Below are positions 10,155 to 18,383 of a DNA stretch of 64,000 nucleotides, piece by piece (position 1 is the first letter of the stretch; every line of letters starts with the position of its first letter). The notes under the pieces were generated by a model. The model saw only the letters and a program-made list of their open reading frames with translations, ran no database searches and was not told the DNA's origin. The position numbers were made by a program, and so were the translations under genes. The stretch comes from Pseudomonadota bacterium (GTDB lineage: Bacteria; Pseudomonadota; Gammaproteobacteria; Steroidobacterales; Steroidobacteraceae), in assembly GCA_016720075.1 (NCBI GenBank), contig JADJXW010000001.1, positions 248,001-312,000 of the forward strand. The letters run 5' to 3'.

Positions 10155-10155
10155 C

Positions 10156-10725
10156 TCACTTCTTCGGCGGCAACACCGAATCGAAGTCGAACTCGGCGTC
10201 CGAGGCCTTTGTCTTCGGCGGTTCGTACTTGCGCAGGAACGGCGTGTGGCAGGCGTCGCAGCTGGCTCGCAGCCTGCGGCTGGCCGCGCGCATCGCGGGG
10301 CCGCCCTTTGCCTGCGCGAACTCCTCTGCCGCCTTCGACGAGTTCTGGGCCAGGCGATAGAAGGATTCCCAGTTCTGCCAGATGGCCGGCAGCGCGATGG
10401 TCTGCGGCGTCAGCGCCTTGGGGTCGTAGAGGTTGGTCGTGGGAGGGAACAGGTGCGGCACCGCCTTGAGCATGGCGCCCACCACCTCGGCATTGAAACG
10501 AAGCTGCTCAACATCCTTCAGCGGCCCCGGCGTCACCGTGATGGTGTCGATGGGGCGCATCAGCTCCTCCATGTGCTCCATCAGTTCGGCGCGCGCCAGG
10601 ATCACGTCCTGGGGTTTGGTGAGACCCGTCCAGCCGATGCCGGTGGGCGCAGCGCCCGCGGCGAAGGCCGAACCGCCAATGCATGCGGCGAGTAATCCCG
10701 CCAGAATCGATGTCCGCGTGCTCAT
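10156..10725 (-). CDS. Secreted cytochrome c' (class II) family protein
   Basis: 189 residues. An N-terminal signal peptide (about residues 1-23, ending SAFA) targets it to the periplasm. The helical body contains a single C-terminal haem-attachment motif CDACH near residue 157, as in cytochrome c' four-helix proteins where CxxCH sits close to the end. It lies 15 bases downstream of the Tat-exported SDR gene in the same direction, so the two are probably co-transcribed. Possible role: electron carrier for that oxidoreductase, inferred from context only. Confidence 0.85.
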   Translation of the reverse strand: MSTRTSILAGLLAACIGGSAFAAGAAPTGIGWTGLTKPQDVILARAELMEHMEELMRPIDTITVTPGPLKDVEQLRFNAEVVGAMLKAVPHLFPPTTNLYDPKALTPQTIALPAIWQNWESFYRLAQNSSKAAEEFAQAKGGPAMRAASRRLRASCDACHTPFLRKYEPPKTKASDAEFDFDSVLPPKK

Positions 10726-10740
10726 CTGCGTGCGCTTGCG

Positions 10741-11844
10741 TCAGGTGCCCTTGATCTCGCGCTTGCGCGTGGCGCGCCGGTGCGTGATCTCCTGCGCGAA
10801 GATCGGCGTGCGCAGGTAGTTGCCCGTCTTCATGTGCTCCGGGATCGGCGTGAAGGGCACCATGGATTCCAGCAGCGCGTTGCAGCGCGCCTCCACGCCC
10901 TGCCGATACTCCGGCTGCAGCACGATGAACAGGTCGTTGTGCAGGATGCCGTCGACCACGAAGCGTCCGACCACCACCGGATCCTGCGGCCGCGTCCACG
11001 CGGGGGAGACCTGCGGCGCCGGCGGGCGCGCCGCGGGAGGCGCGCCGGTGGCCGCGCGCCGCGGTGCGGCCGGCGCATCGTTCTTCAGTGCTTCCGGCCG
11101 GTGCGATTCGCTTTGTCCGATGTTGGTGGTGGTGAGTCCCGGCACGAAAGCCGAAGTGCCGATGTTGGTTTCACGCAGTTCGTGGCGCAGCTCTTCCATC
11201 AGGCCCACGGCCGCGATCTTCGCCACCGTGTAGATGCCCGCGCCGCTGCCCGGCAGGATGCCGCTCGTGGAGGTGGTGGTGAGGATGTGCGCACCGGTCT
11301 TCTTTGCCAGCATCCTGGGGACAAACGTGTTCACCCCGTAGATGGGCCCCCAAAGATTCACGCCCATGCCCCATTCCCAGTCCTTCAGCGAGCCGGCGCT
11401 GGCCGACTGCTGCAGGCCCACGCCGGCGTTGTTCACGAGGATGTCCACTGCGCCGAATTTCTTCTCGATGGCATCGGCGGTGCGCTGCCAGCCATCGCGG
11501 TCCATCACGTCGTGCACCACGGTGAACAGTCGCGGATCGTTGGCCGGGAAATGCTTCAGCGCGTCGGCGAACTGCTGGTCGTTCAGGTTGCCCATCACCA
11601 CTTTCGCGCCGTACTCATGCATCACGCGCGCGATGCCCAGGCCGATGCCACTGGATCCGCCGGTGATGTAAACCACCTTGTCTTTCACATCGGTGATGGT
11701 GGGCGCCTGGGCCGTGCCCGCATCGGGCGTGGCGGGCGCGTCGGCGGCGCGGGCATTGCGTGTGCCCAGGCCGATTCCGGCCGTGCCAGCGGCCAGGGCC
11801 ATGCCCGACAGGATTCTGCGACGGTTCAGTGACTGCTCGTCCAT
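10741..11844 (-). CDS. Tat-exported short-chain dehydrogenase/reductase
   Basis: 367 residues from ATG 11844, chosen because GGGGGA lies about 5 bases upstream and the next residues form a twin-arginine signal (NRRRILSG followed by a hydrophobic stretch and ARA). An ATG 14 codons upstream lacks this logic. The Rossmann motif TGGSSGIGLG, the NNAG element and the catalytic-region TTTSTSG...Y-x3-K (YTVAK) are present. A Pro/Ala-rich insert lies near the C terminus (around residues 270-310). SDRs are normally cytoplasmic, so a Tat leader implies cofactor-loaded export. The downstream partner gene encodes a cytochrome c'. Confidence 0.82.
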   Translation of the reverse strand: MDEQSLNRRRILSGMALAAGTAGIGLGTRNARAADAPATPDAGTAQAPTITDVKDKVVYITGGSSGIGLGIARVMHEYGAKVVMGNLNDQQFADALKHFPANDPRLFTVVHDVMDRDGWQRTADAIEKKFGAVDILVNNAGVGLQQSASAGSLKDWEWGMGVNLWGPIYGVNTFVPRMLAKKTGAHILTTTSTSGILPGSGAGIYTVAKIAAVGLMEELRHELRETNIGTSAFVPGLTTTNIGQSESHRPEALKNDAPAAPRRAATGAPPAARPPAPQVSPAWTRPQDPVVVGRFVVDGILHNDLFIVLQPEYRQGVEARCNALLESMVPFTPIPEHMKTGNYLRTPIFAQEITHRRATRKREIKGT

Positions 11845-11926
11845 GGTGTTCCCCCGAAAGGCCTGCGGCCGCGATGCATCCATCATACGCCGCCCGCAAC
11901 TGGACCGGATTCACCTGCCGCCGGAT

Positions 11927-12055
11927 GGCCGGGGCCCCCGGGCGGCGCCGCCCCCCCGGGGGGGGGGGGGGGCGGCCCCCCGGGGGGGGGCCCGCCCGGG
12001 GCCCCGCGGGGGGCCGGGGGGGGGGGGGGGCCGGGGGGGGGGGGGGGGGGCGCGG
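11927..12055. other. 129-base stretch of only G and C
   Basis: No A or T occurs from 11927 to 12055. It contains G runs of 15 (11958-11972 and 12016-12030) and 18 (12033-12050), with interspersed C runs. It lies in the 290-base gap between the divergent SDR and secreted-protein genes, which must contain both promoters. No conserved coding signal is seen. It may be a sequencing/assembly artefact or a hard-to-sequence hairpin/G-quadruplex tract. The rest of the gap shows nothing recognisable beyond a GGGGGAT ribosome-binding site before 12135. Confidence 0.9.
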
Positions 12056-12134
12056 TGGCGCGCTTTGTGGCGCGGGTTGCCCGCCTGGGGCACACTGCAC
12101 CCATAACAAGATTCAATCGCGCCCCGGGGGATCC

Positions 12135-12974
12135 ATGCCGAGACGGGCCACTTTCATCTGGGCCTTGGCGCTGCAATGCAGTGCGGTCATCGCGTGGGCG
12201 GCCGCGCCTGCCGACGGCATTCCGCGCATGGCCAACGGCAAGCCGGATCTTTCCGGCCACTGGGCAAATCCCTACACGCCCGACATGGCGGGGGCGGGCA
12301 GGGTGCTCGATCCGGTCACGCGCAACCCGCTGCAGTTCACTCGCGCGCCACTGCCCGATGCCAAGGCATCGTCGGCCGGCAGCGCGGCGCGCACGCTGGA
12401 CCTGCCCTATACCGACTGGGGCCTGAAGCAGTGGAAGTCCTACGACCCCGTGAACGATGGCGACTACGCCGGCAGCTGCCTGCCGTTCGGCATGTCGCGC
12501 AACATCAATTCGCCGCATGGCGTGCAGTTCGTGCAGAACCCGGCATCCATCGCGATGCTGTTCGAACAGAACACATGGTTCCACTGGGTGCCTACCGCGG
12601 GGCAGAAATGGCCGGTCGACATGCCACCCTCCTGGACCGGTGTCTCGAGCGGCCGCTGGGATGGCGACACGCTGGTGGTGGAAACCGCGGGCTTCAATGG
12701 CTACACGCGGCTCGACACTGCCGGCCACCCGCACAGCAAACAGCTGAAGCTGACCAACACGTTCAGGATGGTGGATGCGCGCACGATCGAGCACACGGTG
12801 ACGGTGCACGATCCGAAGGCCTACACCCGCGACTGGATGAATGTCCGCACGTGGAAGCTCAAGCCCGCGTCAGACGTGGTGCTGGAATATTCCTGCGAGG
12901 AGAACAACCTGGGCAACCTGTTCAGCGGCGCCATCAAACCCTGGACGCCGCCGGAGAACGACGATGAAGAATAA
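12135..12974 (+). CDS. Secreted hypothetical protein (DUF6152-neighbour family)
   Basis: 279 residues from ATG 12135 (GGGGGATCC just upstream). A signal peptide (about 1-24, ending AWAAA) is followed by DLSGHWANPYTPD and, later, WDGDTLVVETAGFNGYTRLD and RTIEHTVTVHDP. These phrases recur in a family of exported, lipocalin-sized proteins from environmental Proteobacteria and Acidobacteria, often encoded next to DUF6152 genes as here. The last eleven bases overlap the next gene. Molecular function unknown. Confidence 0.75.
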   Translation: MPRRATFIWALALQCSAVIAWAAAPADGIPRMANGKPDLSGHWANPYTPDMAGAGRVLDPVTRNPLQFTRAPLPDAKASSAGSAARTLDLPYTDWGLKQWKSYDPVNDGDYAGSCLPFGMSRNINSPHGVQFVQNPASIAMLFEQNTWFHWVPTAGQKWPVDMPPSWTGVSSGRWDGDTLVVETAGFNGYTRLDTAGHPHSKQLKLTNTFRMVDARTIEHTVTVHDPKAYTRDWMNVRTWKLKPASDVVLEYSCEENNLGNLFSGAIKPWTPPENDDEE

Positions 12975-13374
12975 GAGCCTGGTGCTGCGCATTTCGCTGC
13001 TGGCCTGTGCCATCTCCGGCGCCGCCACTGCGCTGGCGCATCATTCCACCGCGGCGGAGTTCGATTCGGGCAAGCCCGTGACCTTCACCGGCACCGTGCA
13101 GAAGGTGATGTGGATGAATCCGCACATCTACACGCTCATCGAGGTGAAGCAGGCCGGCGCGAGCTTCGTGTACCACGTGGAAGGGGGTTCCCCGAATTCG
13201 CTGTTTCGCCAGGGCTGGCGCAAGGACACGCTGAAAGCTGGCGCCGTGGTGACCGTCAATGGCTGGCGCGCAAAGAATCCCGACTCCCCGAACGTGGGCC
13301 AGGCCACCATCACCGCTGCCGGCGGGACGAAGATCTTCACCGGCGACGGGCCTGCGAAAGCTGCCGCCGACTGA
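12964..13374 (+). CDS. DUF6152 family secreted protein
   Basis: 136 residues from ATG 12964. A signal peptide (1-24) ends at ATALA, followed by HHSTAAEFD, the characteristic start of mature DUF6152 proteins, then FTGTVQKVMWMNPHIYTLIEV and a small beta-barrel-like body with GWRKDTLKAG. It overlaps the upstream secreted-protein gene by eleven bases, so the pair is translated together. Function unknown; the fold is probably an OB-like barrel. Confidence 0.8.
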   Translation: MKNKSLVLRISLLACAISGAATALAHHSTAAEFDSGKPVTFTGTVQKVMWMNPHIYTLIEVKQAGASFVYHVEGGSPNSLFRQGWRKDTLKAGAVVTVNGWRAKNPDSPNVGQATITAAGGTKIFTGDGPAKAAAD

Positions 13375-13386
13375 GCGGCGCGTCGC

Positions 13387-13785
13387 TCAGGCCTTGGGTG
13401 GCCGCGCGCCCAGGAATCCCACGCGGTATCCGCCCTTGCGCAGCGCGCGGGTGGCCTGCGAACTCAACGCCAGCATGGCCAGCAGGTTGATCAGCGGGAT
13501 CACCATCAGGATGGCGTAGACGACCTGCCACACCACACCACGTCCCAGCGCGCCCGCCAGCCTCACGGCGCCGACGATCGACACGATGAAGGCCGACAGC
13601 GTCAGCACGACGGCGACGGGGCCCACCATCACCTGCATGGCGTAGGCGAAGAAGGACCCCAGCAGCGAATAGATGATGATGCGCTGGCCCGAGGCGATCC
13701 GCTTCAGGCGCTCATGGTCCTGGCCCGGATCCGGCACATCGGCCACGCGCGCCCTGGGCGCTGCGTACGGGTTGTTCTGCCCCAT
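13387..13785 (-). CDS. Small integral membrane protein
   Basis: 132 residues with a polar N terminus (NPYAAPRARV, a phrase common in small bacterial membrane proteins), then hydrophobic segments near 36-55, 58-77 and 85-108. No catalytic motif. It is the last gene of the minus-strand set terC - SBF transporter - HD protein - this gene, 19 bases after the HD-protein gene. Function unknown. Confidence 0.65.
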   Translation of the reverse strand: MGQNNPYAAPRARVADVPDPGQDHERLKRIASGQRIIIYSLLGSFFAYAMQVMVGPVAVVLTLSAFIVSIVGAVRLAGALGRGVVWQVVYAILMVIPLINLLAMLALSSQATRALRKGGYRVGFLGARPPKA

Positions 13786-13804
13786 GCTCGCCGACCGCCT
13801 CGGT

Positions 13805-14569
13805 TCAGAGGAAGTTGTTCGGCCAGATCATCGTGCGCCACATGTGCGCCACCGGCGAACCGTCGAATCCAAGCCCCTCTTCGGGTTCCTTGAAATTGCG
13901 CCCGATGATGTCGGTGAAGATGTCGGGATCGACTTCCACACGGTCGTCGAACGAGTAGATGTCGTAGATCGTGATGAAGCGCGAGGTCATGTACCAGCGG
14001 TGCTTGCGCGCTTGCAGGTAGTCGTTGTGGATGTATTCCGGCGGCTTGTATTCCGGCCCGAAGAACTTGTAGTAGGCGTCGGGGTATTTGAAGCCCGCCG
14101 CTTCATCGGCGTAGTAACGCAGCGCCTGGTGGTACTTGATGGCCCAGGAGATCTCCTCGCTCACGTAGGGGGCGATCATCTGCGCGCCCCAGTAGCCGTG
14201 GTCGGTGCGCAGGAAGGCGCCGTTGGAGATGTCGTGCAGCAGGCAGGCGACGACCACGGTCTCGTTCTGGCCGGAGTCCAGCGCCAGCTTCGCGCTCTGC
14301 AGCAGGTGGCGGAAGGCGATATCGCAGAATCGGTAGTGGAAGAAGTCGAGCAGCTTCGGCTTCGCCGGCATCACGGGCAGCTTCGGGTTCTGCCCCATCA
14401 TGAACACTGCGCCGGTTTCGTTCATGTGCCGGAGCATCGCCGCTTCGGGCTCGCTGATGCCGTCGGCGGTGAAATTGACGATGGGCTGCTGCAGGATCAT
14501 GCGCTCGTGGCCCTGCTGCGGACACTGCTCGGGCGGCACGTAGCTGGGTTCTTTGCGATAGGGAATCAT
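13805..14569 (-). CDS. HD-domain protein
   Basis: 254 residues. An HD-type metal-binding dyad is visible in VACLLHDISNG (near residue 110), with further His residues in TDHGYWGAQ and KYHQALRYY that could complete a metal site. No partner signalling domain is attached. HD proteins are usually phosphohydrolases of nucleotides, cyclic nucleotides or phospholipids. It lies 12 bases after the SBF transporter gene. I do not recognise the subfamily; the assignment rests on the HD motif and spacing of His residues. Confidence 0.6.
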   Translation of the reverse strand: MIPYRKEPSYVPPEQCPQQGHERMILQQPIVNFTADGISEPEAAMLRHMNETGAVFMMGQNPKLPVMPAKPKLLDFFHYRFCDIAFRHLLQSAKLALDSGQNETVVVACLLHDISNGAFLRTDHGYWGAQMIAPYVSEEISWAIKYHQALRYYADEAAGFKYPDAYYKFFGPEYKPPEYIHNDYLQARKHRWYMTSRFITIYDIYSFDDRVEVDPDIFTDIIGRNFKEPEEGLGFDGSPVAHMWRTMIWPNNFL

Positions 14570-14581
14570 GGTGGCGTCCTG

Positions 14582-15532
14582 CTATTTGCTGCCCTGGCGT
14601 CGCGCGATCGTCGCGCACACCATCAGCTGCAACTGGTGGTAGATCATCACAGGCAGGATGATCGCGCCGATCTGCGCCGAAGGGAACAGCACGCGCGCCA
14701 TCGGCACGCCGCTGACCAGGCTCTTCAGCGCGCCGGCATGCAGCATGGCGCGGGCATCCTCTGTGGAAAGGCCCGCGGCGCGCGCGGTGTAGATCGTGAA
14801 CAGCAGCGCGGCAGCCAGCAGCACGGCGCAAACGAGAGCGAGAATCAGCAGCGTGGTCATCGGCACCTGCGACCAGATGCCGCCGATCACGCCCGCTGAG
14901 AACGCGCTGTACACCGACAGCAGCACGGTCAGCCGGTCGGAGTAGGTGAGCAGCTTGCGCTGCTCGGCAGCCCACTTGGCGAGCCAGGGTCGCAGCGCAT
15001 GGCCGACCACGAAGGGCAGCAGCAGCTGCAGCACCACCTTCCAGATGCCCGACAGAGGCACCTCGCCGCCCTGTGTGTGCAGCAGCAGCCCTGCCAGCAG
15101 CGGCGTGAGCACGATGCCGAGCAGATTGGAGGCCGCGGCCGAGGCCACGCTGGCGGCGACATTGCCCTTGGCGATCGACGTGTAGGCGATGGACGTCTGC
15201 ACCGTGGAGGGCAGCGCGCAGAGGAACAGCACGCCCGCCCAGAGGCTGGCCGGCAGCAGCGAGGGGAAGGCCGTGGACATCGCCGCGCCCACCAGCGGAA
15301 AAAACGCGAAGGTGGTGGCGAGGATCAGCAGGTGCAGGCGCCAGTGCAGCAGCGCGGCGACCAGGTTCTCGCGCGGCAGCCGCACGCCGTGCAGGAAGAA
15401 CAGCACCACCACGGCGGTGGTTGCAACGTGCCCCACCCAGACCGCCGCCGCGCCGTCCGCCGGCAGCACGGTGGCCAGCGCCACCGTAGCCAGCAGCGCC
15501 AGGATGAACGGATCGGGGAGGAAGCGGCTCAC
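14582..15532 (-). CDS. Bile acid:sodium symporter (SBF-like) family transporter
   Basis: 316 residues, GTG start overlapping the TerC stop by four bases (GTGA). About nine to ten hydrophobic helices span the length. The segments FLHGVRLPRENL, LPSTVQTSIAYTSIAKGNVAA and the C-terminal LPVMIYHQLQL are typical of the YfeH-type branch of the SBF family (PF13593-like). These are inner-membrane sodium-coupled transporters of organic anions. The substrate cannot be inferred; the link to TerC suggests ion homeostasis. Confidence 0.85.
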   Translation of the reverse strand: MSRFLPDPFILALLATVALATVLPADGAAAVWVGHVATTAVVVLFFLHGVRLPRENLVAALLHWRLHLLILATTFAFFPLVGAAMSTAFPSLLPASLWAGVLFLCALPSTVQTSIAYTSIAKGNVAASVASAAASNLLGIVLTPLLAGLLLHTQGGEVPLSGIWKVVLQLLLPFVVGHALRPWLAKWAAEQRKLLTYSDRLTVLLSVYSAFSAGVIGGIWSQVPMTTLLILALVCAVLLAAALLFTIYTARAAGLSTEDARAMLHAGALKSLVSGVPMARVLFPSAQIGAIILPVMIYHQLQLMVCATIARRQGSK

Positions 15533-16305
15533 GCCGCCTGTTCCGCGGCCGCCTGCTCCCGCTTGCGCTTCTGGCGCGCGCGGCGCGCGCGCATGTTGAG
15601 GACTTCCACCATCACCGAGAACGCTATCGCGCTGTAGATGTAGCCCTTGGGCACATGCACGCCGAACGCATCAGCCACCAGCGTGGTACCGATGAGCAGC
15701 AGGAAGCCCAGGGCCAGCATCACCAGCGTCGGGTTGTTCTGGATGAAGTTCGCCAGCGGGCCCGCCGCGAACATCATGATGCCCACCGTGACCACCACCG
15801 CGACCACCATGATCGGGATGTGGTCGGTCATGCCGACCGCGGTGACGATGCTGTCGATCGAGAACACGATGTCGAGCAGGATGATCTGGCCGATGGCCGC
15901 GTTGAAGCCCATGCGCGAAACAGCCGGCTCGAACATGTCGGGACTGTCGTCGGGATCGGTGTTGTGGTGGATTTCCTTGGTGGCCTTCCAGATCAGGAAC
16001 AGGCCGCCGGCGAGCAGGATGAGGTCACGCCAGGAGAACCCGTTGCCGAATACCGTAAAGACCGGCTCGGTCAGCCGCACGATCAGCGCCACCGTGCCCA
16101 GCAGGGCCAGCCGCAGGATCAGGGCCAGCGCAATGCCCAGCCGCCGGGCTTTGTCGCGCTGCGATTCCGGCAGCTTGTTGGTGAGGATGGCGATGAACAC
16201 CAGGTTGTCGATGCCCAGCACCACTTCCATGGCGATCAGGGTTATCAGTGCCAACCATGCGGCCGGGTCGCTGATCAGGGGCATGAGGCTATCCATCAAG
16301 GACAC
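15529..16305 (-). CDS. TerC family membrane protein
   Basis: 258 residues with seven hydrophobic helices. Family hallmarks are EVVLGIDNLVFIAIL near residue 27 and the mirrored DIVFSIDSIVTAVGM near residue 145; the acidic residues in both lie within membrane and are proposed to bind metal. The positively charged C-terminal tail (RARRARQKRKR) is cytoplasmic. TerC/Alx/MntX-type proteins are linked to tellurite resistance and manganese export. It is the first gene of its operon. No manganese riboswitch was found in the 148-base leader. Confidence 0.88.
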   Translation of the reverse strand: MSLMDSLMPLISDPAAWLALITLIAMEVVLGIDNLVFIAILTNKLPESQRDKARRLGIALALILRLALLGTVALIVRLTEPVFTVFGNGFSWRDLILLAGGLFLIWKATKEIHHNTDPDDSPDMFEPAVSRMGFNAAIGQIILLDIVFSIDSIVTAVGMTDHIPIMVVAVVVTVGIMMFAAGPLANFIQNNPTLVMLALGFLLLIGTTLVADAFGVHVPKGYIYSAIAFSVMVEVLNMRARRARQKRKREQAAAEQAA

Positions 16306-16453
16306 CTATAGAAAGGGTGGGGGGAAGGGGGCACGTTTTGCGAAATTATCGCATGTGCTACCTTTATCCGTATCGTGGCAGGGCCTTTTCCGGGCCCATC
16401 CGTTCCGCCTGTTCCGTTTCAGCGAACAACAAGTTCCAAAGGGAGTTGCCATC

Positions 16454-17389
16454 ATGACTCAGTCTTCCGTCAGATCGCTGGTCGCCGCCGCCGTGCTGGC
16501 CGCGCTGGGCACCGGCTTTGCCGGCTCCGCCGTCGCCGCCGACAAGAAGGCGCCCCCGGAAATCCCCAAGTGCGACAAGAAGGTGGGCACGATGGCGGTC
16601 ACGGAGCCCGAGAACAAGTGGTGGACGGCGCTGAACCTCGAGTCGCCCGAGGCGCTCATCAAGGTGTTCGTGTCTCAGTCCGGCTGCTTCACGCTGGTGG
16701 ATCGCGGCAAGGGCCTGGCGGCGGCGCAGGCCGAGCGCGCCCTGGCGGGCGGCGGTGAGATGCGCGGCGGCTCGAATATCGGCAAGGGCCAGATGAAGGC
16801 GGCCGACTACGTGCTGGTGCCGGACATCGTCAACCGCAACGCCAACTCTGGCGGCAAGAATGTCGGTGGCATCCTGGGCGGAATGCTGGGAGGGGTGGCC
16901 GGCGCGTTGATGGGCGGCATCAGCCTCAAGAGCAAGACGGCCGATGTGGTGCTGACCATGACCGACGTGCGCTCCACCGAGCAGGTCTCGCTGCAGCAGG
17001 GTCATGCCAAGAAGACCGACCTGGGCTGGGGCGCCGGTGGCGGTGCCTTCTTCGGCGGCTTTGCGGCGGGCGGCGCCAGCAGCTACGCCAATACCGAGAT
17101 CGGCCAGGTGGTCACGGCCGCCTATCTCGATGCGTTCGTCAAGCTGGTGAACGACGTGAAGGCCATCGAGCCCGACGCCAAGGCCGACAACGTGCAGCAG
17201 GCGGTCAGCATGGCCAAGGCCGGCAAGCTGTTCTCCGGTCCCAGCCCCTCCAGCCAGTCGCTGCGCGACCTGGATGCGGGTGCCATGCTCTATCCCACCG
17301 GCGAGAAGCAGGGGCCGTTCTGGAAGGTACAGGACGAGCTGGGCAATGAAGGCTGGGTGGCCATGGGGCTGCTGCAGCTCGCGAAGTAG
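16454..17389 (+). CDS. Secreted CsgG-like lipoprotein-family domain with SH3-like tail
   Basis: 311 residues from ATG 16454, preceded by GGGAG at an 8-base spacing. The signal peptide (1-27) ends SAVAA. The body (about 35-215) contains KVFVSQSGCFTLVDRGKGL and KAADYVLVPDIV, phrases typical of the CsgG/LpoB-like fold, plus a Gly-rich hydrophobic stretch (GGILGGMLGGVAGALMGG). The C-terminal 60 residues (AMLYPTGEKQGPFW...EGWVAMGLLQ) resemble a bacterial SH3 domain. No lipobox is obvious. A strong terminator follows at 17411. Role: envelope, possibly cell-wall or outer-membrane linked. Confidence 0.7.
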   Translation: MTQSSVRSLVAAAVLAALGTGFAGSAVAADKKAPPEIPKCDKKVGTMAVTEPENKWWTALNLESPEALIKVFVSQSGCFTLVDRGKGLAAAQAERALAGGGEMRGGSNIGKGQMKAADYVLVPDIVNRNANSGGKNVGGILGGMLGGVAGALMGGISLKSKTADVVLTMTDVRSTEQVSLQQGHAKKTDLGWGAGGGAFFGGFAAGGASSYANTEIGQVVTAAYLDAFVKLVNDVKAIEPDAKADNVQQAVSMAKAGKLFSGPSPSSQSLRDLDAGAMLYPTGEKQGPFWKVQDELGNEGWVAMGLLQLAK

Positions 17390-17410
17390 TCCTTCAGGGC
17401 CCAAGAAAAC

Positions 17411-17450
17411 AAAGCCCCGCGCGGCCGAACCGCGCGGGGCTTTTTCTTTT
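17411..17450 (+). terminator. Rho-independent terminator after CsgG-like gene
   Basis: A 14-base arm (17411-17424), a 5-base loop CCGAA and a perfectly complementary arm (17430-17443) run into TTTTTCTTTT. It ends the CsgG-like transcript and separates it from the ABC-exporter genes that start 15 bases later. Confidence 0.93.
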
Positions 17451-17464
17451 AGAATGGCCGACCA

Positions 17465-18383
17465 ATGCACGCTCTCTCGGTAAAGGGTCTCACCAAGACC
17501 TACAGGAACGGGGTCCAGGCCCTGAAGGGCATCGATCTCGATGTGGAAGAGGGCGACTTTTTCGCGCTGCTGGGCCCGAACGGCGCCGGCAAGACCACGC
17601 TGATCGGCATCGTCACCTCGCTGGTGAACAAGACGGCCGGCCAGGTGAGCGTGTTCGGCTACGACATCGACCGCGACCTGGACCGCGCCAAGTCCTGCAT
17701 CGGCATCGTGCCGCAGGAAATCAACTTCAACATGTTCGAATCCCCGGAGACCATCGTGGTCAACCAGGCGGGGTTCTATGGCGTGGAGCGGGGCCTGGCG
17801 CGCGAGCGCGCGGAAAAATACCTGAAGCAGCTGCAGCTTTGGGAGAAGCGCAAGGGCATGGCCCGGGCGCTGTCCGGCGGCATGAAGCGCCGGCTGATGA
17901 TCGCCCGCGCGCTGATGCACGAGCCGCGGCTGCTGATCCTCGACGAGCCCACCGCCGGCGTCGACATCGAGATCCGCCGTTCGATGTGGGATTTCCTGCG
18001 CCAGATCAACGAGCAGGGCACCACCATCATCCTGACCACGCACTACCTGGAAGAGGCCGAGAACCTCTGCCGCAACATCGCCATCATCGACGGCGGGCGC
18101 ATCATCGAGCGCGACCGGATGAGTAACCTGCTGCGCAAGCTGCAGACCGAGAGCTTCCTGTTCACGCTGCGCGATCCCGTCGACGGTCGCGCCCCACCTG
18201 GAAGGCTACGGCGTGAAGTTGGTGGATGACCACACGCTCGAGGTGGAGATGTCGAAGGAGCAGAACCTCAACGACATCTTCGCGCGGCTCTCCGCCCAGC
18301 AGGTGGCGGTGCTCTCGATGCGCAACAAGGTGAACCGGCTCGAGGAGATGTTCATGCGACTGGTGGAGAACCGCGCACCATGA
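17465..18383 (+). CDS. ABC transporter ATPase, YadG-like (frame broken near 18185)
   Basis: The first frame ends at a premature stop at 18229 (254 codons), and the usual YadG C terminus (TLEVEMSKEQ, VAVLSMRNKVNRLEEMFM) continues in another frame from about 18190 to 18383, where it overlaps the permease start by four bases. Joined, the protein would be about 305 residues, the normal family length. Walker A is GPNGAGKTT, signature LSGGMKRR, Walker B LLILDEPTAGVD. Removing one G at 18185-18186 restores the frame. It drives the YadH-like permease in an ABC-2 type exporter of unknown substrate. Probably a sequencing indel, otherwise a recent mutation. Confidence 0.85.

Noticed and set aside
11760..12134. 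N-terminal extension of the secreted protein through the G/C tract
   Set aside because: The extension is poly-Gly/Arg from the tract; a good ribosome-binding site and signal peptide begin at 12135.
16306..16453. Manganese (yybP-ykoY) riboswitch in front of terC
   Set aside because: TerC genes often carry one, but the conserved bases and paired elements are not visible on the minus strand here.
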